This document shows, piece by piece, positions 1 to 7,578 of a stretch of DNA of 64,000 nt; the first letter of the stretch is position 1; every line of letters begins with the position of its first letter. A model generated the notes under the pieces. That model worked only from the letters and a program-made list of their open reading frames with translations, was not told the origin of the DNA and did no database searches. Origin of the DNA: an uncultured bacterium (GTDB lineage: Bacteria > Desulfobacterota > BSN033 > UBA1163); NCBI GenBank assembly GCA_938002255.1, contig CALLAL010000007.1, forward strand, positions 1-64,000, in the 5' to 3' direction. The translations under genes and the position numbers were made by a program.

Positions 1-524
1 CTCGTAGGACCTGAAAGGATGACCCGTAAATTTGCAGTCCCTGAATCAAGAAGAACATCAGTTAATGGAACGTTATCCGAAAGATAGTCCGTTAATCCCT
101 TGGCATGTTGAAGGCCATCGAAATGGATAGCGGGCTTACGCAGATCGCTATCGATAAGGATGGCTTTCTTATGGATCTCAAAGGAGATGGCTTTTGCCAG
201 GTGCAAGGAAACAGTTGTCTTTCCTTCTCCCGGAACAGCACTGGTGATCAGGATGGAATGAGGAGGATTAGGAAGACGGTGAAAGACCTGAGTCTTAAGC
301 TTTCTGAACTCTTCCATCGCAAAAGGATTCAATGAGACGAGGTCGAAAGAGGCTTCGTCCGTACGCGGTAATTTAAGATCATTGAATGTCTCTGTTTGCT
401 TTTTGAGAACAGGAACGGTTTCACGAGAGATCATTTTTTCCTCAAAAACCTTCAGAGGAGAACCTTTTGCGGTCTTTTTCTTTTCTTCTTCTGCCTTTTC
501 AAGGGCACGGTAAACCCGACTCAT
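1..524 (-). CDS. XrtA-associated tyrosine autokinase, 3' end cut by window
   Basis: This is the N-terminal 174 residues of a BY-kinase-type cytoplasmic ATPase that autophosphorylates on tyrosine and controls polysaccharide chain length or export together with a Wzz-like partner. A P-loop (PGEGKTT, about residues 98-104) is followed by a Walker A' strand (ILIDSDLRKP, about 122-131), the arrangement of CpsD/CapB kinases. The N-terminus (MSRVYRALEKAEEEKKK) is typical of the PEP-CTERM/exosortase-associated subfamily. The ATG at 524 overlaps the stop of the upstream ATPase gene by four bases, so the two are probably translationally coupled. The C-terminal tyrosine cluster lies outside the window. 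The family call is firm; autokinase activity is inferred. Confidence 0.88.
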   Translation of the reverse strand, partial: MSRVYRALEKAEEEKKKTAKGSPLKVFEEKMISRETVPVLKKQTETFNDLKLPRTDEASFDLVSLNPFAMEEFRKLKTQVFHRLPNPPHSILITSAVPGEGKTTVSLHLAKAISFEIHKKAILIDSDLRKPAIHFDGLQHAKGLTDYLSDNVPLTDVLLDSGTANLRVILSGPT

Positions 525-1570
525 ATCAGAACCTCGAAGAACACTATACGCAGAGCGCTGAGCCATTGAACCATCCCCAACCCGTTAGGCGTTAGAGGGG
601 AGGAGTAAGGGGGTAATAACTTTTTGATATAATGAAAGCCCCGGGAGGCCTCATCATATAAAAATTGAAGATACCCCATTTTATATGAATAGAGAGCGAC
701 AAGGAGAACTCCTAAAAAGACTAAAAAAAGTAAAATCCATTTCCCGATGGGTCTGGGTTTTTTCTCCAGTTTGAGATCGGTCGATACTTCTTGAACAGAC
801 TTCTCATTGACCTTTTTCTGGTCAAGGGCAAAACCATTCAGCAAGGCATTATCACAGAGGATATTGATCAACCGGGGAATTCCCCCCGACCTTCGATAAA
901 TCTCTTTAATCGCTTTTTCCGTGAAGATCGGTTCTGTGGCGCCTGCCACTCTTAATCTTTTTTCGATGTATTCCTTCGTCTCTTTGAAGTTTAAGGGGGC
1001 CAACTGATATCGCAGGTTGATTCGCTGCCTGAGCTGTCGAAACTCGTTCTGAGAAAGTGTTTTATCCAGTTCAGGTTGCCCCACCAGCACGATCTGTAAG
1101 AGTTTGGACCTCGATGTCTCCAAATTAGAGAGAAGCCTGATTTCCTCGAGGAGTTCAGGCTTTAATCCCTGCGCCTCATCCACGATGAGGACAACCCTTT
1201 CATCTCTCCGGTAGGCATTCAACAGATATCGATGGAGATGGTGGAGATAGTCTCCTTTGGTCTGCCCCTGGACCCTTACCCCTAAATCCTTCAATATGTA
1301 CTGGATGAAATCATTAACCGTGAGTTTTGGGTTGAACAGGAAAGCGGTCCTGGTATGGTTGTTTCCCTCCAGTTTTTCAAGAAGAAAGTGAATCAAGGTT
1401 GTTTTTCCTGTTCCCACTTCACCCGTAATGACAATAAACCCTTTTTTTGCCCTCACTCCGTAGAGGAGTTGAGCCAACGCTTCCCGGTGATTCTCCCCCA
1501 AATAGATGTAGTCCGGATTCGGGGTGACGTTAAATGGATTCTCTTTTAAGCCGTAGAAGGATTCATACAT
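521..1570 (-). CDS. XrtA/PEP-CTERM locus secretion-type AAA ATPase (ExeA-like)
   Basis: This 349-residue protein belongs to the ExeA/GspA-like ATPases found in exosortase EPS loci. It starts MYESFYGLKENPF, the usual start of the family; the in-frame TTG six bases upstream is less likely. Walker A is GEVGTGKT (about 50-57) and Walker B is VVLIVDEAQ (acidic pair near 131-132). A single membrane segment lies near residues 278-297, so the ATPase domain is cytoplasmic and anchored by its C-terminus. Unlike longer ExeA proteins, no peptidoglycan-binding domain follows the membrane segment, only about 50 residues. Its role in EPS export or assembly is inferred from the family and the operon. Confidence 0.88.
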   Translation of the reverse strand: MYESFYGLKENPFNVTPNPDYIYLGENHREALAQLLYGVRAKKGFIVITGEVGTGKTTLIHFLLEKLEGNNHTRTAFLFNPKLTVNDFIQYILKDLGVRVQGQTKGDYLHHLHRYLLNAYRRDERVVLIVDEAQGLKPELLEEIRLLSNLETSRSKLLQIVLVGQPELDKTLSQNEFRQLRQRINLRYQLAPLNFKETKEYIEKRLRVAGATEPIFTEKAIKEIYRRSGGIPRLINILCDNALLNGFALDQKKVNEKSVQEVSTDLKLEKKPRPIGKWILLFLVFLGVLLVALYSYKMGYLQFLYDEASRGFHYIKKLLPPYSSPLTPNGLGMVQWLSALRIVFFEVLI

Positions 1571-1589
1571 CTTCAAAATCTCGCAAAGA

Positions 1590-2019
1590 GCTTAGAGCAA
1601 AGCGCATAGCAAAAATTGATCTAAATTAAAGTATTTTGAACATTTTTTATTTGCCTGCAAAGATGATCAAGTTTGTCTAATAATTCTTCTAATTTTCTTT
1701 CTGATATGAATTCTCGTTTTTTAAGTAAGATCAGAATGTTTTGCATTTTCGAATGTTGATCGTCGAGCTATGTTCAAAAATTGTTTAAACTCTTTTTTGA
1801 TGAAGACCCTGATCCTTCGGCTATATTATTTGGCATTGACATCCCTGACCCTCTAAGTTGATCAGCAAAACGAAATAATCTTTTCTTTTCAAGCTCATTT
1901 GCAATATCAAAAAGGTTATCAGCGATTTCTATTGCTAATTGCCATATTCTTAAATCCTGAAATCGAAATTTGGCCATCAATATCTCTTTATACATCTCGC
2001 TATGCGCTCTGCGCTTAGC
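1590..2019. mobile_element. IVS-like cassette: four-helix-bundle pseudogene between inverted repeats
   Basis: A pseudogene of the 23S rRNA intervening-sequence protein family is bracketed by 21-bp imperfect inverted repeats at 1590-1610 and 1999-2019. About 18 of 21 positions match when one copy is reverse-complemented; the core is GCGCATAGC. The cassette lies between two EPS genes of the same operon. Intervening sequences in 23S rRNA carry the same protein family inside a terminal hairpin, so this may be a displaced or related cassette. The inverted-repeat boundaries are seen directly; mobility is inferred. Confidence 0.45.
1621..1977 (-). pseudogene. four-helix bundle protein (23S rRNA IVP family), two frameshifts
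   Basis: The ATG at 1977 opens MAKFRFQDLRIWQLAIEIAD, the conserved start of the S23/IVP four-helix bundle family. The frame holds through NNIAEGSGSSSKK and then stops at 1774 because an A run is one base short. In the next frame the expected EFKQFLNIARRSTFENA follows. A second, compensating one-base change in an A run near 1741 returns the original frame, which continues with NILILLKKREF to a stop at 1621. Both lesions are in homopolymer A tracts, so an assembly error is possible, but two in one short gene favours decay. The biochemical function of the family is unknown. Confidence 0.75.
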
Positions 2020-2030
2020 GTGTTGCTGGG

Positions 2031-3602
2031 TTAGGCGGCTTTGCGCTTGGGTTCTTCTTTAAGGTTCGGGAGTGTAGCAATCACTGCAATTCCCAGATAG
2101 TTCTCGACTTCTGAAACGGTATGGAAGGAGCGATCCAGAGATTCTCGAAACCATGTCAATCCCACTCCCATAGCAAGCCCAATAACCGCTCCGATGAGTA
2201 AAATTCTATTGCGATCAGGTTTGACAGGCTTTTCCGGAAGACGAGCAGGATCGAGAATCTTAAACTGCTCGCCCTGCTGTTTTCGTTCGAGATTCTCAGC
2301 CATCTGCGCCTGGATCTTTTTGTCGAGCAGCGATTGGTAGTTTGCCTTCATCAAATCGTAATCCCGGGTAAGAAGAATCAGTTCTTGCTCACGCTTCGGC
2401 GTCTCCTCGATTCGCCTCTGGTAATAAACGATCTGCTGCTTCAACTCCTTCTCTTCTTCCCTCAGTCTCTTCGCCTCGAGGACGATGGAGTTATATTGTT
2501 CAGTATATTGGGTGAATAACCTCTGAGTTTCTAAATCTGGTGCGGGTGGCGGAAGGTTCTCCACCACAACATGCTCCTGTCGAGCTCGATGCTCCCTCAT
2601 CCTCGTTTCCCTCTCCTCTTCCTGTTTCTGAAGGATCTCCTGAACTTTTGGCTCAAGGCTGGCAATCCTCTTCTTCAGATCGATCACATCAGGATGGGTC
2701 TCTTTATATTTGGATAAGGCACTGCTCAGATCCCTTTTCAAAAGATTCAGTTGAGTCACCAGGGGATCTTCGGGTACTCTCTCCAGAGCCATGTTCTCAC
2801 GCCCTGTTGTTGGGTCTCTTCGAGTCTCTCTTGCGGTCTGAATGGGCTCCCGTTTTTTTAACATTTCGATCTGATTCTGGATCACAATGCTTCTATCCTC
2901 TGCGGCACGGATGTTTTCATTGGTGGTTTTGAGCTGATCCTGTAACCGTTCAAGGATTCTTAAATTCGCATCGAGTTGCTGGGGAAGTTGTCCCATATTC
3001 CTTTCTTTATACATTCTCAGTTCTGCCTCTTTCTTCTTGAGCTGTTCTTCCATATTCATCAGCTCTCTGGTAATGAAGTCTGAAGTGCTTTCTGCTCTCA
3101 ACTCTCGGACCTTCAAATTCTCCTCAATGAAGAGGGAAGCCAGTTTGTTGGTCACATTCATCACGGTCCTGGGGTCACTCCCCTGATGAGAAATGGAAAA
3201 AGAATTTTGATCCCTGTCGCTTCGTGAAGATCCATGGACCTTGACATCGATGGATTTTCTCAGAGTCTCGACGAGGCTTTCCATCGGAACTTTGTTTCTC
3301 ATTTCAGGGTAAAGATTAAATTCATTGATGATCTGTTCCAGTCTGGTTCGGCTCAGAATTTCCTGGCTGATCGTGTTCAGACGGCTTGCAACCGTATCTG
3401 TAACGGTAGGACGGACATATGTTTCTGGAACCCTTTGAGGCTGAACCAGTATCAATGTGGTTGCCTCATAAATTTTCGGCAGATATTTGTAAACTCCAAA
3501 AGATCCAATGAGGCAAATCATCAGAGGGAGGATGAGATACCACTTCCGCCGAAGGCCAATTTCCAAATAATCATGAAATCCTAAAGGTCTGGGTTCAGTC
3601 AT
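2031..3602 (-). CDS. XrtA-system polysaccharide chain length determinant (Wzz family)
   Basis: This 523-residue inner-membrane protein has the Wzz/PCP layout: a membrane segment near residues 20-40, a long periplasmic region rich in coiled coil (about 150-430), and a second membrane segment near the C-terminus (ILLIGAVIGLAMGVGLTWF). The start at 3602 is preferred over the ATG at 3623 because GGAG sits five bases upstream of it. The proline-rich DPARLPEKPVKPDR stretch just before the second membrane segment is typical of the family. It would set EPS chain length and partner the tyrosine autokinase encoded downstream. The C-terminal cytoplasmic tail is short, and the kinase is a separate protein. 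Confidence 0.9.
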   Translation of the reverse strand: MTEPRPLGFHDYLEIGLRRKWYLILPLMICLIGSFGVYKYLPKIYEATTLILVQPQRVPETYVRPTVTDTVASRLNTISQEILSRTRLEQIINEFNLYPEMRNKVPMESLVETLRKSIDVKVHGSSRSDRDQNSFSISHQGSDPRTVMNVTNKLASLFIEENLKVRELRAESTSDFITRELMNMEEQLKKKEAELRMYKERNMGQLPQQLDANLRILERLQDQLKTTNENIRAAEDRSIVIQNQIEMLKKREPIQTARETRRDPTTGRENMALERVPEDPLVTQLNLLKRDLSSALSKYKETHPDVIDLKKRIASLEPKVQEILQKQEEERETRMREHRARQEHVVVENLPPPAPDLETQRLFTQYTEQYNSIVLEAKRLREEEKELKQQIVYYQRRIEETPKREQELILLTRDYDLMKANYQSLLDKKIQAQMAENLERKQQGEQFKILDPARLPEKPVKPDRNRILLIGAVIGLAMGVGLTWFRESLDRSFHTVSEVENYLGIAVIATLPNLKEEPKRKAA

Positions 3603-3619
3603 GTCTTCTCCAAATTCAC

Positions 3620-3647
3620 GCATAGCACAAAGCGCTCAGCGCATAGC
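3620..3647. repeat. GCGCATAGC-type intergenic repeat
   Basis: The junction between the chain-length gene and the outer-membrane gene carries a copy of the AAAGCGC...GCGCATAGC motif that also bounds the four-helix-bundle cassette (1590-1610, 1999-2019). Here it stands without an associated gene. A decayed relative lies at 5071-5100. Confidence 0.5.
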
Positions 3648-3656
3648 GTGTTTAAA

Positions 3657-5066
3657 TTAATAGGAGGCGGTGAGGCGAAAGATAGCCCGATATTCACTAT
3701 AATCCCTGTTGGAAAGGTTGGAATGATTCTCCCGATGGGAGAATTCGAGAGACATTCCCAACCACCTCAGGACCTGATACGATGCATTGATTCCTGCGCT
3801 CCAGATCCGATCAATGTTGTTATTCCCGTATCGGGCTCGCTCATAGCTCCCTCTCATTCCTACTGTCATCCTCTCAAGAAGACGATGAGACATTGTTCCA
3901 ATAAGACGGTGCGACTTTGTAAATCCGAGGTTCTCAGCCGTGAAAAATTCTTCGACGTACCCTCCCTGGAAGGCAAGTGTGTAAGTTGTCCTTTGTGCTC
4001 GCTGGGTGAGAAGGAGGTCATAGTAAAACCCTCCGTTGGTGGATCCTCGATTTGGATTCTGCCAGAAATACCCCGCCTGGGCTCTCCCGCTCAGGGTTGG
4101 ACTAAAGGCATGCTCCATTCCGACGCTTGGTCGATGGACAGAGTAATCGACAGAAGGAGAATCGAAATTTCGGGTCAAATAGGTATAGTCTCCAAAGATG
4201 GAGGTCCTTGGATTAAATCGATGGATGAAACGAACTGATCCCATATGCCCCACCCAATCAGATGAACGCTGAAACCGTCCAAAGGTTAAGCCATATTCTA
4301 AGGAGACCCCATTCCGGATATTAAACCAGTAGCTCAATCTTGGGCTGATCGTGTTCTCAACACTGTCCTCAGCGGTTCGGCTCTGGATCTCATAAATGGT
4401 ATTACGGAAGCTCATGGAAAAGAGATTTTCTCTCCCAAACCGGTAGTCCATTAAGGGTTCGAATACATTTCGATAATAGGTCTCCCTTCGGTTGGTTCTT
4501 GATAGGAATTGCTGACCTTCTACAGCTGTCAGAGAATAGTCTCTCTCCCTGATCTCATCTGACCGTATCAGGTAATCTCTGACCCGAAAAGTGAGGTTCC
4601 TTGTCGGCGCGTACCAGCCATGGAGTGTTCCATTAAGGCTGATGAAGTTGTTGTCTTCTTCCTTCGCATAAATGACAAATCCTGCCCGCGTATCGAGTTC
4701 CAAGCCAAACTTCTCTTCTGCTGTTGGAATCCGCCGAAATTCTCCAGTCACTGGGGATCTCGGCATGGTTGAAAAGCGTATCCCAGGTGAAATGATGGTG
4801 ATGAAGTCATCCATCCGGTTTCGAGCCGTCAAGTTGATATTATCGTTATATTCTCCTTCAAGGGTGATGTAGGGTTGGAGGTAAGTGAAGAAGCCTGCCT
4901 GTTCAGCATGGGTGATCATTGGACCCCACAAAAGGATCACGCCAAGAGCAGAGAAGAGAAGAATGAGATATGTTCTGGAGTTGCTTGGACTGATGAGTTT
5001 ATTGGGGTTCATAAATCTTTTAGGCCCTTTGACTTTGTTAAATGGAATGTTTCTTAAATGTTTCAT
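3657..5066 (-). CDS. outer-membrane beta-barrel protein of PEP-CTERM/EPS locus
   Basis: A 469-residue protein with an N-terminal membrane segment (LILLFSALGVILL) followed by HAEQAG, consistent with a signal peptide. It continues with many alternating, aromatic-ended beta strands and ends FRLTASY, with a terminal aromatic residue as in BAM-assembled barrels. This matches the PEP-CTERM system-associated outer-membrane proteins found beside XrtA EPS genes. An in-frame ATG at 5012 (MNPNKLISPSNS) would give a more normal signal peptide and may be the real start. It may form or assist the outer-membrane part of the EPS exporter; that role is inferred from position only. Confidence 0.82.
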   Translation of the reverse strand: MKHLRNIPFNKVKGPKRFMNPNKLISPSNSRTYLILLFSALGVILLWGPMITHAEQAGFFTYLQPYITLEGEYNDNINLTARNRMDDFITIISPGIRFSTMPRSPVTGEFRRIPTAEEKFGLELDTRAGFVIYAKEEDNNFISLNGTLHGWYAPTRNLTFRVRDYLIRSDEIRERDYSLTAVEGQQFLSRTNRRETYYRNVFEPLMDYRFGRENLFSMSFRNTIYEIQSRTAEDSVENTISPRLSYWFNIRNGVSLEYGLTFGRFQRSSDWVGHMGSVRFIHRFNPRTSIFGDYTYLTRNFDSPSVDYSVHRPSVGMEHAFSPTLSGRAQAGYFWQNPNRGSTNGGFYYDLLLTQRAQRTTYTLAFQGGYVEEFFTAENLGFTKSHRLIGTMSHRLLERMTVGMRGSYERARYGNNNIDRIWSAGINASYQVLRWLGMSLEFSHRENHSNLSNRDYSEYRAIFRLTASY

Positions 5067-5070
5067 TTCT

Positions 5071-5100
5071 CTCTATGCCCTCAGCTCTTTGCTCTATGTC
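5071..5100. repeat. decayed CTATGC...CTCTATG junction repeat
   Basis: The gene junction holds an imperfect relative of the repeats at 1590-1610, 1999-2019 and 3620-3647 (CTATGCCCTCAGCTCTTTGC core). It lies between the export-protein gene and the barrel gene. Similarity is moderate. Confidence 0.35.
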
Positions 5101-5102
5101 TG

Positions 5103-5717
5103 TTAGGGAACAACAATGGTGTCTCCTGCCTTGAGGACGAGATTGGTTTCCAGTGCCTCGCCTTTGACCAGTTTTTTATAGTTGACGATGTATCGTTTTT
5201 CTTTTCCATTTTCCTTACGGATGATGAGGATCTTTTTTTGATCAGCCCAATCAGTAAACCCACCCACCATAGGAATCAACTGAAGCAGTGTGGTTTCACT
5301 TCGAAGACGCACAACCCCGGGGGTTCGGACCTGTCCTGAAACATAGACTTTGAAGCTATTGGCTTCCATCACCATGACAGAGACATTCGGGGATTCAATA
5401 AACTCTTTCAACTTCTTCGTAATCTCTTCTTTCAACTGGAGGGGGGTCAATCCTGCTGCTTTGACCTCATGAATCAGGGGAAGAGAGATGTGGCCATCCA
5501 TCCTCACCGGCACTGTCCGTGACAGAGCCTCTTCTCTCCAGACATGGATGTAAAGAACATCCTCCGGTCCTATCACGTAACGGTCGCTATCGGCTCCCAT
5601 TTCGGATTGAACCTGCTTTTGAGAAAGAATTTCCCGATCGGTTTGAGCCCGGCCGATTTCGGCTATAACGCTCATCATTAATAAAACCCCAAAAAGGATG
5701 GGAACTACTCTATTCAT
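5103..5717 (-). CDS. polysaccharide export protein (Wza/SLBB family), XrtA type
   Basis: This 204-residue protein has a signal peptide (MNRVVPILFGVLLMMSVIAEIGRAQ). A Poly_export domain follows, beginning YVIGPEDVLYIHVWREEALS with the SLPLIHEV strand. A single SLBB domain starts FKVYVSGQVRTPGVV and ends AGDTIVVP. It is shorter than E. coli Wza, as usual for the exosortase-associated version, and has no lipobox, which many relatives also lack. The ATG at 5717 overlaps the stop of the upstream gene by eight bases, with GGGGGAGG just before it. It would form the periplasmic/outer-membrane EPS channel together with the barrel protein encoded next. Confidence 0.9.
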   Translation of the reverse strand: MNRVVPILFGVLLMMSVIAEIGRAQTDREILSQKQVQSEMGADSDRYVIGPEDVLYIHVWREEALSRTVPVRMDGHISLPLIHEVKAAGLTPLQLKEEITKKLKEFIESPNVSVMVMEANSFKVYVSGQVRTPGVVRLRSETTLLQLIPMVGGFTDWADQKKILIIRKENGKEKRYIVNYKKLVKGEALETNLVLKAGDTIVVP

Positions 5718-6180
5718 TACCTCCCCCTTCTCCTCTTTCTGCTCTCCGAGAAAGGAGTTGAAGAAAAAGATCCTGCGTATCGGTCCAGTGGGCTGGGAAA
5801 ACCCATTGATCGATGGCAATTTCGATGCCCCTTTTTTTAAAGTCAAAATATCGAAGGGTTTCCTCAACTCGATTTTTCGCCCTCTCTCCTGCCTGAAGAT
5901 CTGCATAAGGTAAAAGAACCAACCATCCATCTTCTCCCAGAGAGGCAAGAAGATCACTGTCCCGCATTTCAACGGACAGGAGATCCCCCAGAGTCTCGTA
6001 ACAGGTTTTAAGTTGGCTGGGCGATTCCCCTGCAGATACCTTTTGGAGCTTCAGATGAAGAAGGCAAATAAAGTTCTGATATCGACGCGCCTTCTTCACC
6101 TCATGATCAAGTAGAAAGAAAAAAAGATTTTGATCTAAGACCTTATCATCCATCATTGTTCTGCTTAGCCAAGTTTCCAT
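5710..6180 (-). CDS. degenerate GGDEF-domain protein
   Basis: A 156-residue protein whose fold pattern follows the GGDEF domain: DQNLFFFLLDHEVKKARRYQ, then the hairpin LASLGEDGWLVLLPYAD where active enzymes have GG(D/E)EF. The signature is GEDGW, so diguanylate cyclase activity is unlikely. It may be a nucleotide sensor or a structural remnant. The start at 6180 has a perfect AGGAGG five bases upstream; a GTG further out has no such site. It sits between the sigma-54 regulator and the export gene and overlaps the latter, so it is probably part of the EPS operon. Confidence 0.65.
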   Translation of the reverse strand: METWLSRTMMDDKVLDQNLFFFLLDHEVKKARRYQNFICLLHLKLQKVSAGESPSQLKTCYETLGDLLSVEMRDSDLLASLGEDGWLVLLPYADLQAGERAKNRVEETLRYFDFKKRGIEIAIDQWVFPAHWTDTQDLFLQLLSRRAERGEGGGNE

Positions 6181-6243
6181 GGGATCCTCCTGTCCAACCC
6201 CTGCCTTTAACCTCCCAAGCCTTCCCTTCTTAACCACACGCCA

Positions 6244-7266
6244 TCAACCTTCATTCTCATGATTAACGATCCCGTCATTGAGGTGATATTTCTGAATCTT
6301 ATAATGAAGGGCCTTGTAACTGGTCCGGAGTAATCTGGCTGCCTCCTTTCGATTCCAACGGGTCTGCTGAAGGGTGGATTCGATCAACTCCCTTTCCGCT
6401 TGCTCCGCGGCTTTTTTACCCACTTCTTTTAGATTAAAGACCCACCGGGGCGGATCGGTTTCCTTTAAAGAAACCCCTGTCTCTCCCTGAACTTGCTTTT
6501 GCACTTCTATCTTTTCATAAAGGGATTGGAGGAGAGATTTTTCGTCGCCCAACAGGACCACCCGTTTGACAAAGTTCTCTAACTCACGGATATTTCCTGG
6601 CCAGCAATAAACTTGGAAGGCTCCGAGAAGTTCTGCTGAAAGGGGCGAGACCACTTTTCCGTATCTTTTGCGATAGTGTTCAAAAAAGTATCGGGCAAAA
6701 GGAACAATCTGTTCTACCCGTTCCCGGAGAGGAGGGAGGGTGAGATTGATCACATTGATTCTGAAGAATAGATCTTCTCGAAATCGCCCTTCTGCCATCG
6801 ACTGGTCTATATGATTTTTAGAAGTCACAACAACCCTTACATCCACAGGAACTTCTGACTGGCCCCCCAATCGAGAGAAAGTACCATCCTGAAGCAAATG
6901 GAGGAGTTTGGGTTGAACAGCAAGATCCATCTCTTCTATATCGTTAAGCAGGACGGTTCCTCCATGAGCCATTTCAAATTTACCGGGTTTTTTTTGGTTG
7001 GCTCCGGTAAAGGCACCCTTCTCAAAACCAAAAAGTTCGCTCTCCAGGAGACTGGCTGGAATAGCAGCACAGTTTACCCGAATAAAAGGCTTCCCCCTCC
7101 GGTGTGAGCTAAGGTGAATGTCCTGTGCCACCAGCTCTTTTCCAGTACCACTTTCTCCCTTAATCAGAACAGTGAGGTTGGTTTTTGCCACCTCATCGAC
7201 AATCGATTTAATCCTGTTCATCTTAGGACTATTCGAATAAATAAGCTCTATCATCTCTTTCATCAT
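6244..7266 (-). CDS. sigma-54 activator (AAA+ plus Fis-type HTH) with altered Walker B
   Basis: This 340-residue regulator lacks an N-terminal sensor domain. Walker A is GESGTGKE and the sigma-54 contact loop GAFTGA is intact. A C-terminal HTH follows (LIESTLQQTRWNRKEAARLL). In the Walker B segment the usual LDE reads LND (GGTVLLNDIEEM), and the sensor I asparagine appears as serine (VVTSKN against VATNQN in its paralogue). ATP hydrolysis may therefore be weak, perhaps needing mixed hexamers with the other activators. The ATG pair at 7266/7263 is preferred; a TTG at 7296 is possible. A sigma-54 promoter lies 100 bases upstream. It probably controls the EPS genes that follow. Confidence 0.85.
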   Translation of the reverse strand: MMKEMIELIYSNSPKMNRIKSIVDEVAKTNLTVLIKGESGTGKELVAQDIHLSSHRRGKPFIRVNCAAIPASLLESELFGFEKGAFTGANQKKPGKFEMAHGGTVLLNDIEEMDLAVQPKLLHLLQDGTFSRLGGQSEVPVDVRVVVTSKNHIDQSMAEGRFREDLFFRINVINLTLPPLRERVEQIVPFARYFFEHYRKRYGKVVSPLSAELLGAFQVYCWPGNIRELENFVKRVVLLGDEKSLLQSLYEKIEVQKQVQGETGVSLKETDPPRWVFNLKEVGKKAAEQAERELIESTLQQTRWNRKEAARLLRTSYKALHYKIQKYHLNDGIVNHENEG

Positions 7267-7366
7267 AAGATCCAAGAACAGGTCCAAGAACGACAAAGGA
7301 ATCTTTATTTTTCCTTTCTCCTTTATCGATTCTTCTCCGGTTTAATGTGGATTTTTTCATACAAAT

Positions 7367-7383
7367 AGCAAATGCCATTCCAA
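7367..7383 (-). promoter_or_regulatory. sigma-54 (-24/-12) promoter
   Basis: Read on the minus strand the site is TTGGAATGGCATTTGCT. GG and GC are ten bases apart, as required, and TTGG...TTGCT matches the consensus with two differences in the -24 region. It faces the regulator gene starting at 7266 and the EPS genes beyond it, with a predicted leader of about 90 bases. Confidence 0.6.
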
Positions 7384-7403
7384 AAGATGAGTCTCCTGTT
7401 CTC

Positions 7404-7445
7404 AAGTACTTAAGACATTGGAATAGGTTGTCTTTTCCATGTCTT
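7404..7445. promoter_or_regulatory. candidate upstream activator site (AAGTACTT and AAGACA/TGTCTT repeats)
   Basis: An 8-bp palindrome AAGTACTT (7404-7411) is followed by AAGACA-N11-TGTCTT (7412-7434) and a further TGTCTT (7440-7445). The block lies some 20 to 65 bases upstream of the -24 element of the sigma-54 promoter at 7367-7383, where an activator hexamer could bind. Confidence 0.35.
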
Positions 7446-7578
7446 GGATAGAACTCTTATGGAAAAAACCAAAAAAAATGAGGGCAAAAAAAAGAAAATT
7501 TTAGGTAAGAAGTTGTAAATTATTTCCACTTTTTCCCCTTTCTTTAAAAAGACCTCTCTCATTTGATTCTTGTTATGA

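Larger units (their letters stand above)
7267..7578. other. intergenic region with sigma-54 promoter, no gene
   Basis: This 312-bp gap is A/T-rich. I see no credible gene; a 69-codon frame at 7410-7619 has low-complexity content and overlaps the end of the next gene. It contains the -24/-12 promoter and the repeat block listed separately. Confidence 0.6.

Noticed and set aside
3648-4238. 196-codon plus-strand frame opposite the outer-membrane barrel gene
   Set aside because: It is the antisense shadow of a well-supported gene with the right strand context, and shows no recognisable protein features.
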